Position numbers and translations under genes: made by a program. From NCBI GenBank assembly GCA_947382625.1, contig CANDAG010000012.1, forward strand, positions 1 through 64,000: 64,000 bases of DNA, given 5' to 3'. The notes under the pieces were generated by a model. That model was not told where the DNA came from, did no database searches, and saw only the letters and a list, made by a program, of their open reading frames with translations. Positions 25,615 through 35,303 of this stretch are shown piece after piece. The stretch is from an uncultured Lachnospiraceae bacterium (lineage in GTDB: Bacteria > Bacillota > Clostridia > Lachnospirales > Lachnospiraceae). Positions within the stretch are counted from its first letter, which is position 1, and each line of letters begins with the position of its first letter.

Positions 25615-28101
25615 CTATCGGATATCGTAATTGCTGAAGATCCGAAGCCCCTTCTCCAGTTCCTCCAAAGAAACCTCCCTCTCGCTCCTGATCTCTTCTA
25701 TCCAGACCCTTTTTTTCTGCTCCGGATGAAGATCAAAGTAATTGTCGGAAAGTATCACATCCGCCTCAAATACAAGAGCGATTCGCCTTGCAAAGGCCCC
25801 TGCCTGTATATCTATGCAGCCTCTGCCCTGTTCCTCTCCGAATACTGCTTTCAGCTCCGGATCCCGGAAGGCAAACTGCTTCGGCGCAGTCAGAAGGCGG
25901 TTTCCCTCGTCAGCCACTCTTCCTTCCTCAGCAACACTATAATGTAAGTAGCATTCTCTGTCCGCAAACATGTCCTGCTCCGGAAGCGGAATTTCCATCA
26001 CTTTAATAGAAGAAAGAGGCGTTAAGAGAACCGTTTTGGATTCCTTTATCAGAGTTCCCCTCTTCTGATCCACAAGCTCTGCCGATACCGTCACTTCTTT
26101 TTCCTGCAAAAACTCTCCGGAAACATAGATTGACGCCCTGCGGGTCTGGTCATCGATCTCCCCATAAGCGATCAAGGGCCCATAGCTCCTTTTCACAATA
26201 TACTGTGCTCCCTTCCACCGGCCATAATAGTCGATGGTAGCCCAGGACATGGTGGGATAAGTGTCATTGACCTGCCAGTAGGTACTTCCGGCACAGCGCT
26301 CCCTGTTAGATCGTAAATGCCGGACCGCCATCTCCAGGTAATCTCCCTGCAGGGACTGGGTGGCATAGATCAGGGTATCAAAATCTGCCGGATTCCGGTA
26401 GTACCGCAATAGATAATGCATCAGAGTCAGATTTCCCAGCGCACACTTTTGATGCATTTCCATCTGAGGCGATACGATATTAAGCTGATCCTTATCGATC
26501 ACGGCCTCCAGTGTCTGCCGGGAAGGAAGGGACACAAATCCGTATTCGCTGAAAAACCGGAAGTACTTCTTTTCCACATCCTCAAAGGGCTTTTTCCCGT
26601 GCCACACATCCCAGTAATGGGCGTCTCCTCTGTCCTCACCGGACGGATCCTCAAAGCCGCCTCCTGACGAAGGGGAGGAGGGCCAGTAGAACCGGTCCGG
26701 ATCCTCCTTTGCCAGAACAGAGGGGATCATTCTTTCATACAGGATCAGATAATCCTGTCTCAGCTTTTCATTTTCCGGAAGCCCCCAGCCCACCCAGGCC
26801 GACTCCATCTCATTATTTCCGCACCAGAGCCCAAGAGAGGGATGATTGCGGAGCCGTCTGATATTATCAACAAATTCCCCTCTCAGATTTTCTGCAAAAT
26901 CATCCGTCAGGTCGTAGACCGCACAGGCAAACATAAAGTCTTCCCATACAATAAGCCCCAGTCTGTCGCAGGCATCAAAAAACCAGTCGTCAGGATAACA
27001 GCCGCCACCCCAGACGCGGATGCAGTTAAAGCCGGATCTTACACAATCCTCCAGCAGCTGCTCTGTTCTCTCCTTACTCCTTCTGCCGAAAATACTGTCC
27101 TCGGGAATATAGTTGGCTCCCCGGGCAAAAATTTCTTTTCCGTTGATGCTGAAGGTGAAGGCCTCTCCAAATCTGTCCTTGCGCCTTATCACCGTCAGAT
27201 CCCGGATACCGATGTGCAGTGTTTTTTGGGAGACTGCGGCCTGGAAAGCGTTGTCCGAGCAAGGATTCCCCTGGCCAGACGTGCAAAGTCTAAGCTCCGC
27301 CCGGTATAAAGGCTGTTCCCCGTATCCATTCGGCCACCAGTAAGAGGGATTTTTTATCTCTATCTGAAAGGAATTGTGCTCCTCCCAGGGCTGGGCCTCT
27401 GAAAAAACAAGCTCACCCTCCGGGTCAAAAAGGCAGCATTCCAAAGCCAGATTTTCCTGAGCCTTTACGATTTCATTTTGGACTTGAAGAGTAAGAAGGC
27501 TGACATTTTCTTTATTCTTCTGGCGTACATAGACAGAATCGATCCTTCCGCCTTGTACCTCCTCAATATAAATATCCCGCCATATGCCCAGATCCGGCAG
27601 CTGCGGCCCCCAGTCCCAGCCAAACATACAGTGGGCCTTGCGGATGTACTGGTATCCTGCCACTGTGGTATCAACGCCCCAGATCGGCTTTTGGGCGTCC
27701 ATCCTTCGGGCATAGGTTAAGGGCCCATGAAAATGGATCTCGATCCTGTTCTCTCCCGGCTGCAGCAGGGCCGTCACATCAAACCGATAGATCCGGTGCA
27801 TATTCTCGCAATGTCCTGCCATAACGCCGTTCACGGTAATGTCCGCCAGCGTATCGATCCCCTCACAGACAAGCACATTCTTATCATTCTTAAGGCTCTG
27901 CTCCGTCACCTCAAAGGTTCTCCGGTAATAGTAGTCCATAGCGGACAGCTCTCTGGCCTCAAACTCATTTTCTCCCTTGAAAGGATCCTCCATTTTATTG
28001 TTGTCCAGTAAATCCCTGTACATGGTTCCCGGCACAGCGGCCTTCAGCCACCCTGCCTCCTTCTCGGAACGCATTTCCCATTTTCCGTTTAAGTTGATCA
28101 T
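25615..28101 (-). CDS. GH2 beta-mannosidase
   Basis: Releases mannose from beta-mannosides such as mannan ends or N-glycan cores. Start at 28099-28101 behind AAAGGAGC, giving MINLNGKWEMRSEKE; the frame is open 51 codons upstream but without support. About 828 residues: jelly-roll, immunoglobulin-like and TIM-barrel domains. The TIM barrel shows GFNCIRVWGGGCYPDDWFFD, acid/base Glu in WCGNNEMESAW, and nucleophile Glu in FFSEYGFVSLPS. No signal peptide, so cytosolic. It stands alone between the ClC unit and the divergent permease operon. Confidence 0.92.
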   Translation of the reverse strand: MINLNGKWEMRSEKEAGWLKAAVPGTMYRDLLDNNKMEDPFKGENEFEARELSAMDYYYRRTFEVTEQSLKNDKNVLVCEGIDTLADITVNGVMAGHCENMHRIYRFDVTALLQPGENRIEIHFHGPLTYARRMDAQKPIWGVDTTVAGYQYIRKAHCMFGWDWGPQLPDLGIWRDIYIEEVQGGRIDSVYVRQKNKENVSLLTLQVQNEIVKAQENLALECCLFDPEGELVFSEAQPWEEHNSFQIEIKNPSYWWPNGYGEQPLYRAELRLCTSGQGNPCSDNAFQAAVSQKTLHIGIRDLTVIRRKDRFGEAFTFSINGKEIFARGANYIPEDSIFGRRSKERTEQLLEDCVRSGFNCIRVWGGGCYPDDWFFDACDRLGLIVWEDFMFACAVYDLTDDFAENLRGEFVDNIRRLRNHPSLGLWCGNNEMESAWVGWGLPENEKLRQDYLILYERMIPSVLAKEDPDRFYWPSSPSSGGGFEDPSGEDRGDAHYWDVWHGKKPFEDVEKKYFRFFSEYGFVSLPSRQTLEAVIDKDQLNIVSPQMEMHQKCALGNLTLMHYLLRYYRNPADFDTLIYATQSLQGDYLEMAVRHLRSNRERCAGSTYWQVNDTYPTMSWATIDYYGRWKGAQYIVKRSYGPLIAYGEIDDQTRRASIYVSGEFLQEKEVTVSAELVDQKRGTLIKESKTVLLTPLSSIKVMEIPLPEQDMFADRECYLHYSVAEEGRVADEGNRLLTAPKQFAFRDPELKAVFGEEQGRGCIDIQAGAFARRIALVFEADVILSDNYFDLHPEQKKRVWIEEIRSEREVSLEELEKGLRIFSNYDIR

Positions 28102-28242
28102 TTTTGCTCCTTTAGAAATCTGTGTATGGGTTTTATTTGATATTTCTTGCGCAGTGTATAGATGGATCGTCAACCAATTCAAATTGACCCGAAGTGATTT
28201 TGTATCCCATAATCCACCTCTGCATTCTGATTGATCAGTGCA

Positions 28243-28271
28243 ATTATAACTCATTTTTAACAGGGATACAA
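28243..28271 (-). promoter_or_regulatory. Promoter of the beta-mannosidase gene
   Basis: On the minus strand TTGTAT (28266-28271), 17-bp spacer, TATAAT (28243-28248), giving a leader of about 135 nt. The -10 is perfect, the -35 weak. Confidence 0.5.
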
Positions 28272-28418
28272 TCTGGCAATTACCGCCGTTTTTATATACT
28301 GACAGGCGATGCGCTGATACTTATGGGAAACGGATGATGGTAAAGGGGCTGCGTTTTCTGTTTTCCTATGTGAAAAAATAATTGTTCACACAAAATTCAC
28401 AATTTGGCCTGCACTTAG

Positions 28419-28448
28419 GACATTTCTGTGACATTTGTATTTTACAAT
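28419..28448 (+). promoter_or_regulatory. Response-regulator-type promoter of permease 1
   Basis: GACATTT at 28419-28425 and again at 28430-28436 (11 bp apart), then six bases, then TACAAT (28443-28448). No -35 hexamer; the direct repeats take its place. The same layout occurs before the response-regulator gene at 31152. Confidence 0.75.
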
Positions 28449-28489
28449 AGCTCTGCAACAGGTGAACAGCCTTAAACGGAGGAGGCACT

Positions 28490-30913
28490 ATGACTTGGCC
28501 TTTTGAAAATGATACCAACGCGGTTACAAACAAATTGGCAAAGAAAAATCTGCGGGCAGGCAGATTAAAAAATTTGCTTATTGTTTTAACGATTGCTCTT
28601 TCTGTTGCGCTTATGTCCGGACTTACTCTGTATATCGCTTCTATGCAGGTTGCAAATGACCGTCAATTAGAAACGCTGCAACAAGTTTTTTTCTATGACA
28701 TAACACAGCAACAGTGCGAAGCATTACGACATGATACGCGGATTTCAGAAATGCGTGTTACTAAATATGGGAAACGTACAGAAATAGATAACTATACAGT
28801 CTGGCCCATGTATATTGAGCAAATTGAAAGCAAAATTACAAGTGCAGAAATCGTAGAAGGACACTATCCCTCTGCATTTGATGAAATTGCTGTTGACAAA
28901 TCCTATATGAAGCGGATAGAGCAAGATACCGAAATTGGAAGTATATTGACTTTCCAATTCTTCGATGGGACGCAGGAATCCTTTACTGTTTGCGGATTTA
29001 CAGATACCGGGTCAACTTCCGATGTTTATCCGCTTTATTTTTCTTTTGATTATGCTAGCTCCGGAAGTCAGTTACACAATATGTTATTTGTTGCTGCGGC
29101 TCAAATTGCGGGAGCCGCAGATATGAGTGCGGACGAATTTCTGGAAACCATCCATATGATAGGAACTTCCTGTGGTATTGATCGCCCAGGCATTGGAGAG
29201 AACAGCGCATTTGTGCAATCCTTAACCTTTAACCCTAAGAATATGGCGATCGCATTTGGAATCGGACTGCTTGTCCTGCTTACAGGCGTTATTGTCGTTT
29301 ACAGTATTTTCTACGTTTCAATTATAAACAGTGTCCAGCTTTTTGGTCAGTTAAGAACGATCGGCACAACGAGCAAACAGATCAAGAGGATTGTAAAAAG
29401 AGAGGGAACCCTTCTGTTTGGGGCTGGCGCTCCCATCGGCCTGATATTTGGCGCAGCATTTTCTTTTTTGCTCAATCCGGAGGGATGGGCCTGGTCAAGC
29501 CTGGTCTTATGGGGCTGTCCTGTTATTATTTTAGATTACATTGCAGTTCTGTATTCAGTCAGTAAGCCAGCAGTAATTGCCAGCAGAATTTCTCCTATTG
29601 AAGCATCAAAGGCAAAGGGATTTTCTCAACATATTACGTCTTCTAAACGGATATATGGCAAGATCCCCCCACACACTATGGCCAAAATGAACATAAGCCG
29701 AAATCGCAAAAAATTCCTTATGACTTCTTTCTCGCTGGCGATCAGCGGTATTATTTTCTTGACAGGTTCTACATTCCTTTCATCATTCAGTCAGGAGGAT
29801 TATGCTCGTTTCGGCATAATGCAACATGGGGAGATCAGAATTTATTTATCCGAAAATGCAGCTCAGGTCAACGACTATGGATATACCGGCGTTCAAAGCA
29901 ATAACCCAATAGACAGTAAGTTGCAAGAAAAAATCACACTCGCTGATGGTGTAAACGGAATGACTGCCTTTCAAAAGATGTACGTTACGTTTGACTATAA
30001 TGGACGCCGGGATTCTGATTTTGTTGTTCCAATGAACGAAGAACAATTTTCATCAATCAAACAATACCTGAATAACAGCGAACTTGATTATGGCACGATG
30101 GTAGAGAACAGAGAGATCATTGTTCTAAAAAATGACGCTGTTAAGGAAATCTATGGTTGGAAGTTTGAACAGGGCGATGAGATTCAGCTTGAATGGTCAG
30201 ACGGTCATCATGCTATCTGCGAAACTTATACAATAGCAGGGGAAATCACGGGAGAAAGGGCGTACAACGATCCTCAATGCCTCTCTGCACTTGGCGTTTC
30301 CGGCTGGTTCCTGATGCCCTCGTACTTGGTAGAGCAGATATTGCCTGATGGTTTTGATCTGAACTCCGAACTTCTTGTTTCCACAGATTGGAATAATAAG
30401 GAGGCAACCGTAACCGAAGAAGTGAAGCAGATTGTATCAGAGATTGACAGCCTGCAAATTCGCACGTTGAGGGATTCTATCAATAGCAAAGCGGGAATAT
30501 ATAATTCGCTTTTGACAGCCATTATAGGTATCAGCCTTTTCATTATGATGTTCAGCCTGATCAGCCTGATCAACACCCTGGTAACAAACATTATGACACG
30601 AAAAGAGGAGCTTTCTGTTCTTCAGTCTATCGGCATGACCAGAAAACAGCTAAATAAAATGCTTCAATATGAGGGCAGGTTAGTATCTGCCTGGAATATC
30701 ATCATTACTTTACTGATCGGCGGTAGTGTCGGCTTTCTCCTGATCCAAGGGCTAAATGGCATTGGAATGAGCTATTTGCATTGGAACTATCCCTTTGTCT
30801 TTGCGGCAGCTTACGCCGTTATAGTAATTGCAACGCCGACCATTATAACCAAAATTGCAATTCAAATGCTACAAAACAAATCTATCGTAGAACGTTTAAG
30901 AGAAGTGAGCTGA
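28490..30913 (+). CDS. FtsX-type ABC transporter permease (paralogue 1)
   Basis: 807 residues; starts after GGAGGAGG. Eight membrane helices: one near 28-51, a large outside domain (52-255), three helices (about 254-280, 305-325, 335-358), one near 415-437, a second outside domain and three helices at the end. Both FtsX cores have the coupling motif: LRTIGTTSKQIKRIVKREG and LQSIGMTRKQLNKMLQYEG. Such permeases (MacB/Bce-like) need a separate ATPase, and none lies in this cluster. It begins MTWPFENDT exactly like permease 2, so the two are paralogues. Likely role: peptide antibiotic sensing, export or resistance. Confidence 0.87.
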   Translation: MTWPFENDTNAVTNKLAKKNLRAGRLKNLLIVLTIALSVALMSGLTLYIASMQVANDRQLETLQQVFFYDITQQQCEALRHDTRISEMRVTKYGKRTEIDNYTVWPMYIEQIESKITSAEIVEGHYPSAFDEIAVDKSYMKRIEQDTEIGSILTFQFFDGTQESFTVCGFTDTGSTSDVYPLYFSFDYASSGSQLHNMLFVAAAQIAGAADMSADEFLETIHMIGTSCGIDRPGIGENSAFVQSLTFNPKNMAIAFGIGLLVLLTGVIVVYSIFYVSIINSVQLFGQLRTIGTTSKQIKRIVKREGTLLFGAGAPIGLIFGAAFSFLLNPEGWAWSSLVLWGCPVIILDYIAVLYSVSKPAVIASRISPIEASKAKGFSQHITSSKRIYGKIPPHTMAKMNISRNRKKFLMTSFSLAISGIIFLTGSTFLSSFSQEDYARFGIMQHGEIRIYLSENAAQVNDYGYTGVQSNNPIDSKLQEKITLADGVNGMTAFQKMYVTFDYNGRRDSDFVVPMNEEQFSSIKQYLNNSELDYGTMVENREIIVLKNDAVKEIYGWKFEQGDEIQLEWSDGHHAICETYTIAGEITGERAYNDPQCLSALGVSGWFLMPSYLVEQILPDGFDLNSELLVSTDWNNKEATVTEEVKQIVSEIDSLQIRTLRDSINSKAGIYNSLLTAIIGISLFIMMFSLISLINTLVTNIMTRKEELSVLQSIGMTRKQLNKMLQYEGRLVSAWNIIITLLIGGSVGFLLIQGLNGIGMSYLHWNYPFVFAAAYAVIVIATPTIITKIAIQMLQNKSIVERLREVS

Positions 30914-31093
30914 AGCAAGCCTATCCCAATCGGAATAGCTTATGGATCATGAAAGGCTGTATTGTAACCATAATTACAAATGAATATAATGTAAAAAACA
31001 ACAATTCAATAGCTTGTTTTATTCCCTGCAAAGAATTACGATATCGAGAAATAGTCTATACGTTATTGAAAAACAGTAAAATTGTTTCCTTGT

Positions 31094-31123
31094 AACATTT
31101 CGCGGACATTTACCTGTTATACT
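31094..31123 (+). promoter_or_regulatory. Autoregulatory promoter of the response regulator
   Basis: AACATTT at 31094-31100 and GACATTT at 31105-31111 (11 bp apart), six bases, then TATACT (31118-31123). Identical geometry to the permease 1 promoter. Confidence 0.75.
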
Positions 31124-31151
31124 ATCCACAGAACTCAAAGGAGGACAGGTC

Positions 31152-31841
31152 ATGAAACGGATTTTGATCGTCGAGGATGATACCCTTTTGAACAGAACAC
31201 TGGCCTATAACTTGACCTCTGACGGCTACGACATTACTTCGGTACTGAATACAAAAGCTGCTACTGCCAGGCTAAGCAGCGGCAAATATGATTTAGTGCT
31301 GTTGGATATCAATCTGCCAGATGGCAATGGCTATGATCTATGTAAGCTCATTAAGCCGGAACACCCTGATACAGTGGTAATCTTTCTGACAGCCAACGAT
31401 CAGGAGAGCGACCAGATACGCGGCTATGAAGTAGGAGCGGTGGACTATATCACAAAGCCCTTTTCAATCGGGGCCTTGCAACGGAAAATCAAAGCCATGT
31501 TTGCTATGTTAGAGCATCACAAACCAACAAAAGATATTTATGATGATGGGATACTGTTCCTTGACTTCTCGGAACAAGCCGCTTCGCTGCATGGAACGCC
31601 TATTATCCTTTCTCCTATGGAATATAAAATGCTGAACCAATTTTGTAAGAACCCAAAGCAGGTTTTGACCCGTCAGCGTCTTTTGGAAAAGCTATGGGAC
31701 ATAAATGAAAAATTTGTGGATGAACACACCTTAACTACTTCCATCAGTCGCATCAGAGGAAAAATTGAAGCAAGCGGCGATACCTATATCAAGACAATTT
31801 ATGGAATCGGCTATCAATGGATGGGAGGCGAAAAGAAATGA
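31152..31841 (+). CDS. OmpR-family response regulator of the FtsX permease cluster
   Basis: 229 residues after AAAGGAGG. Receiver: VEDD, phospho-Asp in DLVLLDINLPDGNGYDLCK, Thr in FLTAND, Lys in YITKPFS. Winged helix: ILSPMEYKMLNQFCKNPKQV and TTSISRIRGKIEASGD. Its stop overlaps the kinase start (ATGA), so both are cotranslated. The ACATTT direct repeats in front of it and of permease 1 suggest positive autoregulation and control of the transporter. Confidence 0.93.
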   Translation: MKRILIVEDDTLLNRTLAYNLTSDGYDITSVLNTKAATARLSSGKYDLVLLDINLPDGNGYDLCKLIKPEHPDTVVIFLTANDQESDQIRGYEVGAVDYITKPFSIGALQRKIKAMFAMLEHHKPTKDIYDDGILFLDFSEQAASLHGTPIILSPMEYKMLNQFCKNPKQVLTRQRLLEKLWDINEKFVDEHTLTTSISRIRGKIEASGDTYIKTIYGIGYQWMGGEKK

Positions 31842-32869
31842 AGCCGGAACGCCTGCCTGTCAAAAATGTTTGTCTGCTGATCGGAGGCGGGGCGCTGCTT
31901 TCCATGCTGATAATTACTGCTACCCTATTTGCCCTGACTGGCAATACACTCATACTTTGGGGTGGTGCAGCTCTGACAGCCTGCGCCCTTGTATGGCTGT
32001 TTCTGTTGATATGGTTCTTTGGCAAGCGACTGTCTGCATTTACCAGCGACTTGTGTCGGACACTGGATAACATGATAAATGGCAATGAAGAACCAGAACA
32101 GGACAGCGACAGTGAAACGCTCTTTTCCCGTATCAGTCACCGGCTTTTCCGTCTGTATGGTATCATGCAGGAAAGTCGGTACAAAGTGGACAAGGAACGT
32201 AAAGAGCTTCAAATGTTGGTATCAGATATTTCCCATCAGGTAAAAACCCCTGTGAGCAATCTGAAAATGGTAACGGATACGTTACTGACAAAGTCCGTCA
32301 CAGAGCAGGAACGGGTGGACTTCTTGCAGGGCATCCACGATCAGACCGACAAGCTGGATTTTCTCTTTCAGGCCCTTGTGAAAACCTCCCGATTGGAAAC
32401 CGGGGCTATTCAGTTGGAGCGGAAAGACGGGCTGTTGATCGACACGCTGGCGCAGGCCATGAGCGGCATTGTTTATGGAGCGGAGAAAAAGAATATTGAC
32501 GTGTCTGTGGATTGTCCGGCGGACTTGAAACTGCCCCATGACAGCAAATGGACGGCGGAAGCCCTTTTCAATCTGCTGGACAATGCGGTGAAATATACCC
32601 CTATTGGCGGCAGAATCAGTGTATCAGTGGAACAGTGGGAATTGTATATCAAACTGAATGTGACAGATACCGGCAAGGGAATTACAGAGAGCAACCAGGC
32701 GTCCATTTTTCGACGCTTTTATCGGGAAGAAGAAGTACATGACGAGCCGGGTGTTGGTATCGGTCTGTATCTGGCCCGTGAGATCGTCACCCGGCAAGGC
32801 GGCTACATCAAAGTAATTTCGGAGATTGGTAAAGGATCAACTTTCTCCGTATTTCTGTCCAAAGAATAA
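31838..32869 (+). CDS. Sensor histidine kinase of the FtsX permease cluster
   Basis: 343 residues from the ATG overlapping the regulator stop codon. Two membrane helices with a very short outside loop (about 10-32 and 37-57), as in kinases that sense through a transporter. HisKA with His in VSDISHQVKTPVSNLK; HATPase with N-box LFNLLDNAVKY, G1 DTGKGI and G2 PGVGIGLYLAREIVTRQ. Permease 2 follows after 40 bp. Confidence 0.92.
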   Translation: MKPERLPVKNVCLLIGGGALLSMLIITATLFALTGNTLILWGGAALTACALVWLFLLIWFFGKRLSAFTSDLCRTLDNMINGNEEPEQDSDSETLFSRISHRLFRLYGIMQESRYKVDKERKELQMLVSDISHQVKTPVSNLKMVTDTLLTKSVTEQERVDFLQGIHDQTDKLDFLFQALVKTSRLETGAIQLERKDGLLIDTLAQAMSGIVYGAEKKNIDVSVDCPADLKLPHDSKWTAEALFNLLDNAVKYTPIGGRISVSVEQWELYIKLNVTDTGKGITESNQASIFRRFYREEEVHDEPGVGIGLYLAREIVTRQGGYIKVISEIGKGSTFSVFLSKE

Positions 32870-32909
32870 GTATTCACAAAAAATTGCGAACTAAGGAAGG
32901 TGACAACTC

Positions 32910-35288
32910 ATGACCTGGCCTTTTGAAAACGACACAAGCACTATTATAAATAAGCTGGCAAAAAGGAATCTCAAAGCGGATAAGACCAGAAATTTGCTTA
33001 TCATGATCACGATTGCTTTCGCCACTTACCTTATCATGGCAACAATACTGTACTTTTGGGGAGGGCAAAGGGCTTCTCGCAACAACGCCGAAGGAATGTA
33101 TCAGGCGAATATAACCGATCTTGACGATAAAACAGCCTGCACAATACAGAATGATGATCGAGTCATAGCGGGGTTCAGCTATTTAATGGGAATGATCGAC
33201 TATGGCGAATACAAGGTTACCGTGCGCTCTGTGGACGAAAATCTTATGCGGTTGGCAAAATACCCGGCCCTAAACGGCAGTTTACCAAAAACTGAAACCG
33301 AGGTAGTTGTAACGCAATCTTTTTTAGACAGAAAAGGTATATCCTGTGAGGTAGGAGAAACAATTCAGCTGGCCTTAACAGGAAGCGAGCAGAGTTATAC
33401 GGTATGTGGTATATTGCCTGTTACAGATTCAAACTATTCGATTTATGTAACACCCGCCTTTGTTAAGGGAAATACTGAAAGCCCTTTGTATATCGCATAT
33501 ATCCATGCTATAGGAACTGATGCCCTGTCAGAAGAAGGTCTTAAAAATTATATACGCAATTTAGCGGAAGAGTGGGAAATTGAATTAACGGATGTTGAGT
33601 TTTCCGGTTACTATTTTTCTCTCATTCGACAGAGAAGTTTTGAATATATAACCCTCATCATATTTGTGACTTTGATCGTAACCATGGCTTGTGCGCTGGT
33701 AATATATAGCCTGTTCTTTGTTTCCATCATCAGAAAAACAAATGAGTATGGAAAGTTAAGAACGATCGGAACTACTGGCCATCAAGTCCGTCGAATCGTA
33801 ATGAAGGAAGGACGCAAGTTAGCAATCACTGCCATCCCCATCGGGCTTGTAGTCGGAGCTGTTGCCGGATATGCACTTGTTCCGAATGGATGGAACATAT
33901 TTACTGTACTGATCGCAGGGGCCTTTGTTGCTGTTCTCATGTATTTGTGTGTAATGCTCACGGTACGGCGACCTGCCAGACTTGCCTCTAAAGTTACACC
34001 GATTGAGGCTACCCGATATGCCGCCGGAAATGAAGAAGTAATTACCAAAAACACAAAGAGATTAAACCGTTCTTTGTCCGCCAGCAGATTGGCTCTTATC
34101 AACTTTTCCCGCAATAAAAAGAAAACGGCATTGACGATTGCCTCATTGGGTATATGCGGCATTTTACTAATGGCAAGCTCAGCTTATTTTAACTCTATCG
34201 ATCCGGCAAATGTAGCCCGCGGCGTGTTCCCCTATGGCACAGTCCGTATTGAACTCGGTGACTATGGTTCACAATCCCATAACAGCGAACAATTTGTTGA
34301 ACTTCAGAGAGATAATCTGTTATCATATGATCTCATTCAGCAGCTTGCAGCGATTGAGGGCGTAAAGGATATGCGGGTATATAGTGGAACTGTCTTGAAC
34401 GTCTCTATTCCATCAGGATATGAAGATCCTGTTCTTACAGATGCCTTTTCACCAGACAGGCAATCCCTTTTAGAAGAGTATCTGATTGCGGGAACGGCTG
34501 ATTTGCAGGAGCTAATACAGAATAACGGTGTTGTAATAAAGCAAACAGATAGCTGGGCGGATATTTTCGGATGGGAAGTATCCATTGGCGACAGGATAAC
34601 AATTCAAGCCGGTTCAGGAGAGCGTTTAGAAGTTACCGTTATGGGAATTGTAGATGAAGGTATTCCGTATGGCGGATATGAGCTTATATTTATACCGTTA
34701 AAAACGCTGTCTGCCCTTATGCCGGATGAAAATCTGAATTATCAGGTACTTCTTGATACAGAAAATAGTGATTGGGAGCAGGTATGTGAGGATGTCAAAC
34801 AAATCCTCCCGGCAAATGCGCGGGTTTATGTTACTACGTTAAACGCATGGGTAAATAACTATCAGGATTTATTGACAAGTTATCGCACTCCTGTCTATAT
34901 TTTTGTCCTGTTTATTGGCGTTTTTGGTGCGCTTAACCTATTGAACACACTTATCACAAATATACTGGCCCGCAAGCGCGAATTAGGTATATTGCAGGCC
35001 GTAGGCATGAGCAGCCGTCAGGTTTCAAAGATGTTGCTAACCGAAGGCTTACTCTATACTTTGGGCGTGTTTATACTCTCCATCTCTTTCGGAACGCTTT
35101 TGGGAGTTCTCTTGTGTAAGGTATTCAGCGTAATGAGCGTTTTTGGTGAGGTCGCCTACCATTTTCCAATGTGGGAAATGGCAGGCTTCTTCGGCCTGAT
35201 GTTAATTACCCAAATATCATTTTCAATCGTAGCCATTACGCAGTTAAGGAGCCAGTCGCTGGTTGAGCAAATACGAGAATTGGCATAA
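32910..35288 (+). CDS. FtsX-type ABC transporter permease (paralogue 2)
   Basis: 792 residues behind AAGGAAGG. Same plan as permease 1 and same opening MTWPFENDTSTIINKLAKRN. Coupling motifs are KLRTIGTTGHQVRRIVMKEG and LQAVGMSSRQVSKMLLTEG. The outer domains diverge from paralogue 1, so substrates or pairing faces may differ; the two could form a heterodimer. No ATPase gene in the cluster. Next gene on the other strand is only 15 bp away. Confidence 0.87.
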   Translation: MTWPFENDTSTIINKLAKRNLKADKTRNLLIMITIAFATYLIMATILYFWGGQRASRNNAEGMYQANITDLDDKTACTIQNDDRVIAGFSYLMGMIDYGEYKVTVRSVDENLMRLAKYPALNGSLPKTETEVVVTQSFLDRKGISCEVGETIQLALTGSEQSYTVCGILPVTDSNYSIYVTPAFVKGNTESPLYIAYIHAIGTDALSEEGLKNYIRNLAEEWEIELTDVEFSGYYFSLIRQRSFEYITLIIFVTLIVTMACALVIYSLFFVSIIRKTNEYGKLRTIGTTGHQVRRIVMKEGRKLAITAIPIGLVVGAVAGYALVPNGWNIFTVLIAGAFVAVLMYLCVMLTVRRPARLASKVTPIEATRYAAGNEEVITKNTKRLNRSLSASRLALINFSRNKKKTALTIASLGICGILLMASSAYFNSIDPANVARGVFPYGTVRIELGDYGSQSHNSEQFVELQRDNLLSYDLIQQLAAIEGVKDMRVYSGTVLNVSIPSGYEDPVLTDAFSPDRQSLLEEYLIAGTADLQELIQNNGVVIKQTDSWADIFGWEVSIGDRITIQAGSGERLEVTVMGIVDEGIPYGGYELIFIPLKTLSALMPDENLNYQVLLDTENSDWEQVCEDVKQILPANARVYVTTLNAWVNNYQDLLTSYRTPVYIFVLFIGVFGALNLLNTLITNILARKRELGILQAVGMSSRQVSKMLLTEGLLYTLGVFILSISFGTLLGVLLCKVFSVMSVFGEVAYHFPMWEMAGFFGLMLITQISFSIVAITQLRSQSLVEQIRELA

Positions 35289-35303
35289 GGTCAATATGAA
35301 AAG

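Larger units (their letters stand above)
28102..28489. other. Divergent intergenic region with promoters in both directions
   Basis: 388 bp between the beta-mannosidase and the FtsX permease gene. No gene is visible; the open reading frame on the mannosidase strand here is an untranslated leader. Two promoters are described separately. Between them no further structure was recognised. Confidence 0.6.

Noticed and set aside
30914..31151. Small gene between permease 1 and the response regulator
   Set aside because: Only weak frames; the space holds the regulator promoter instead.
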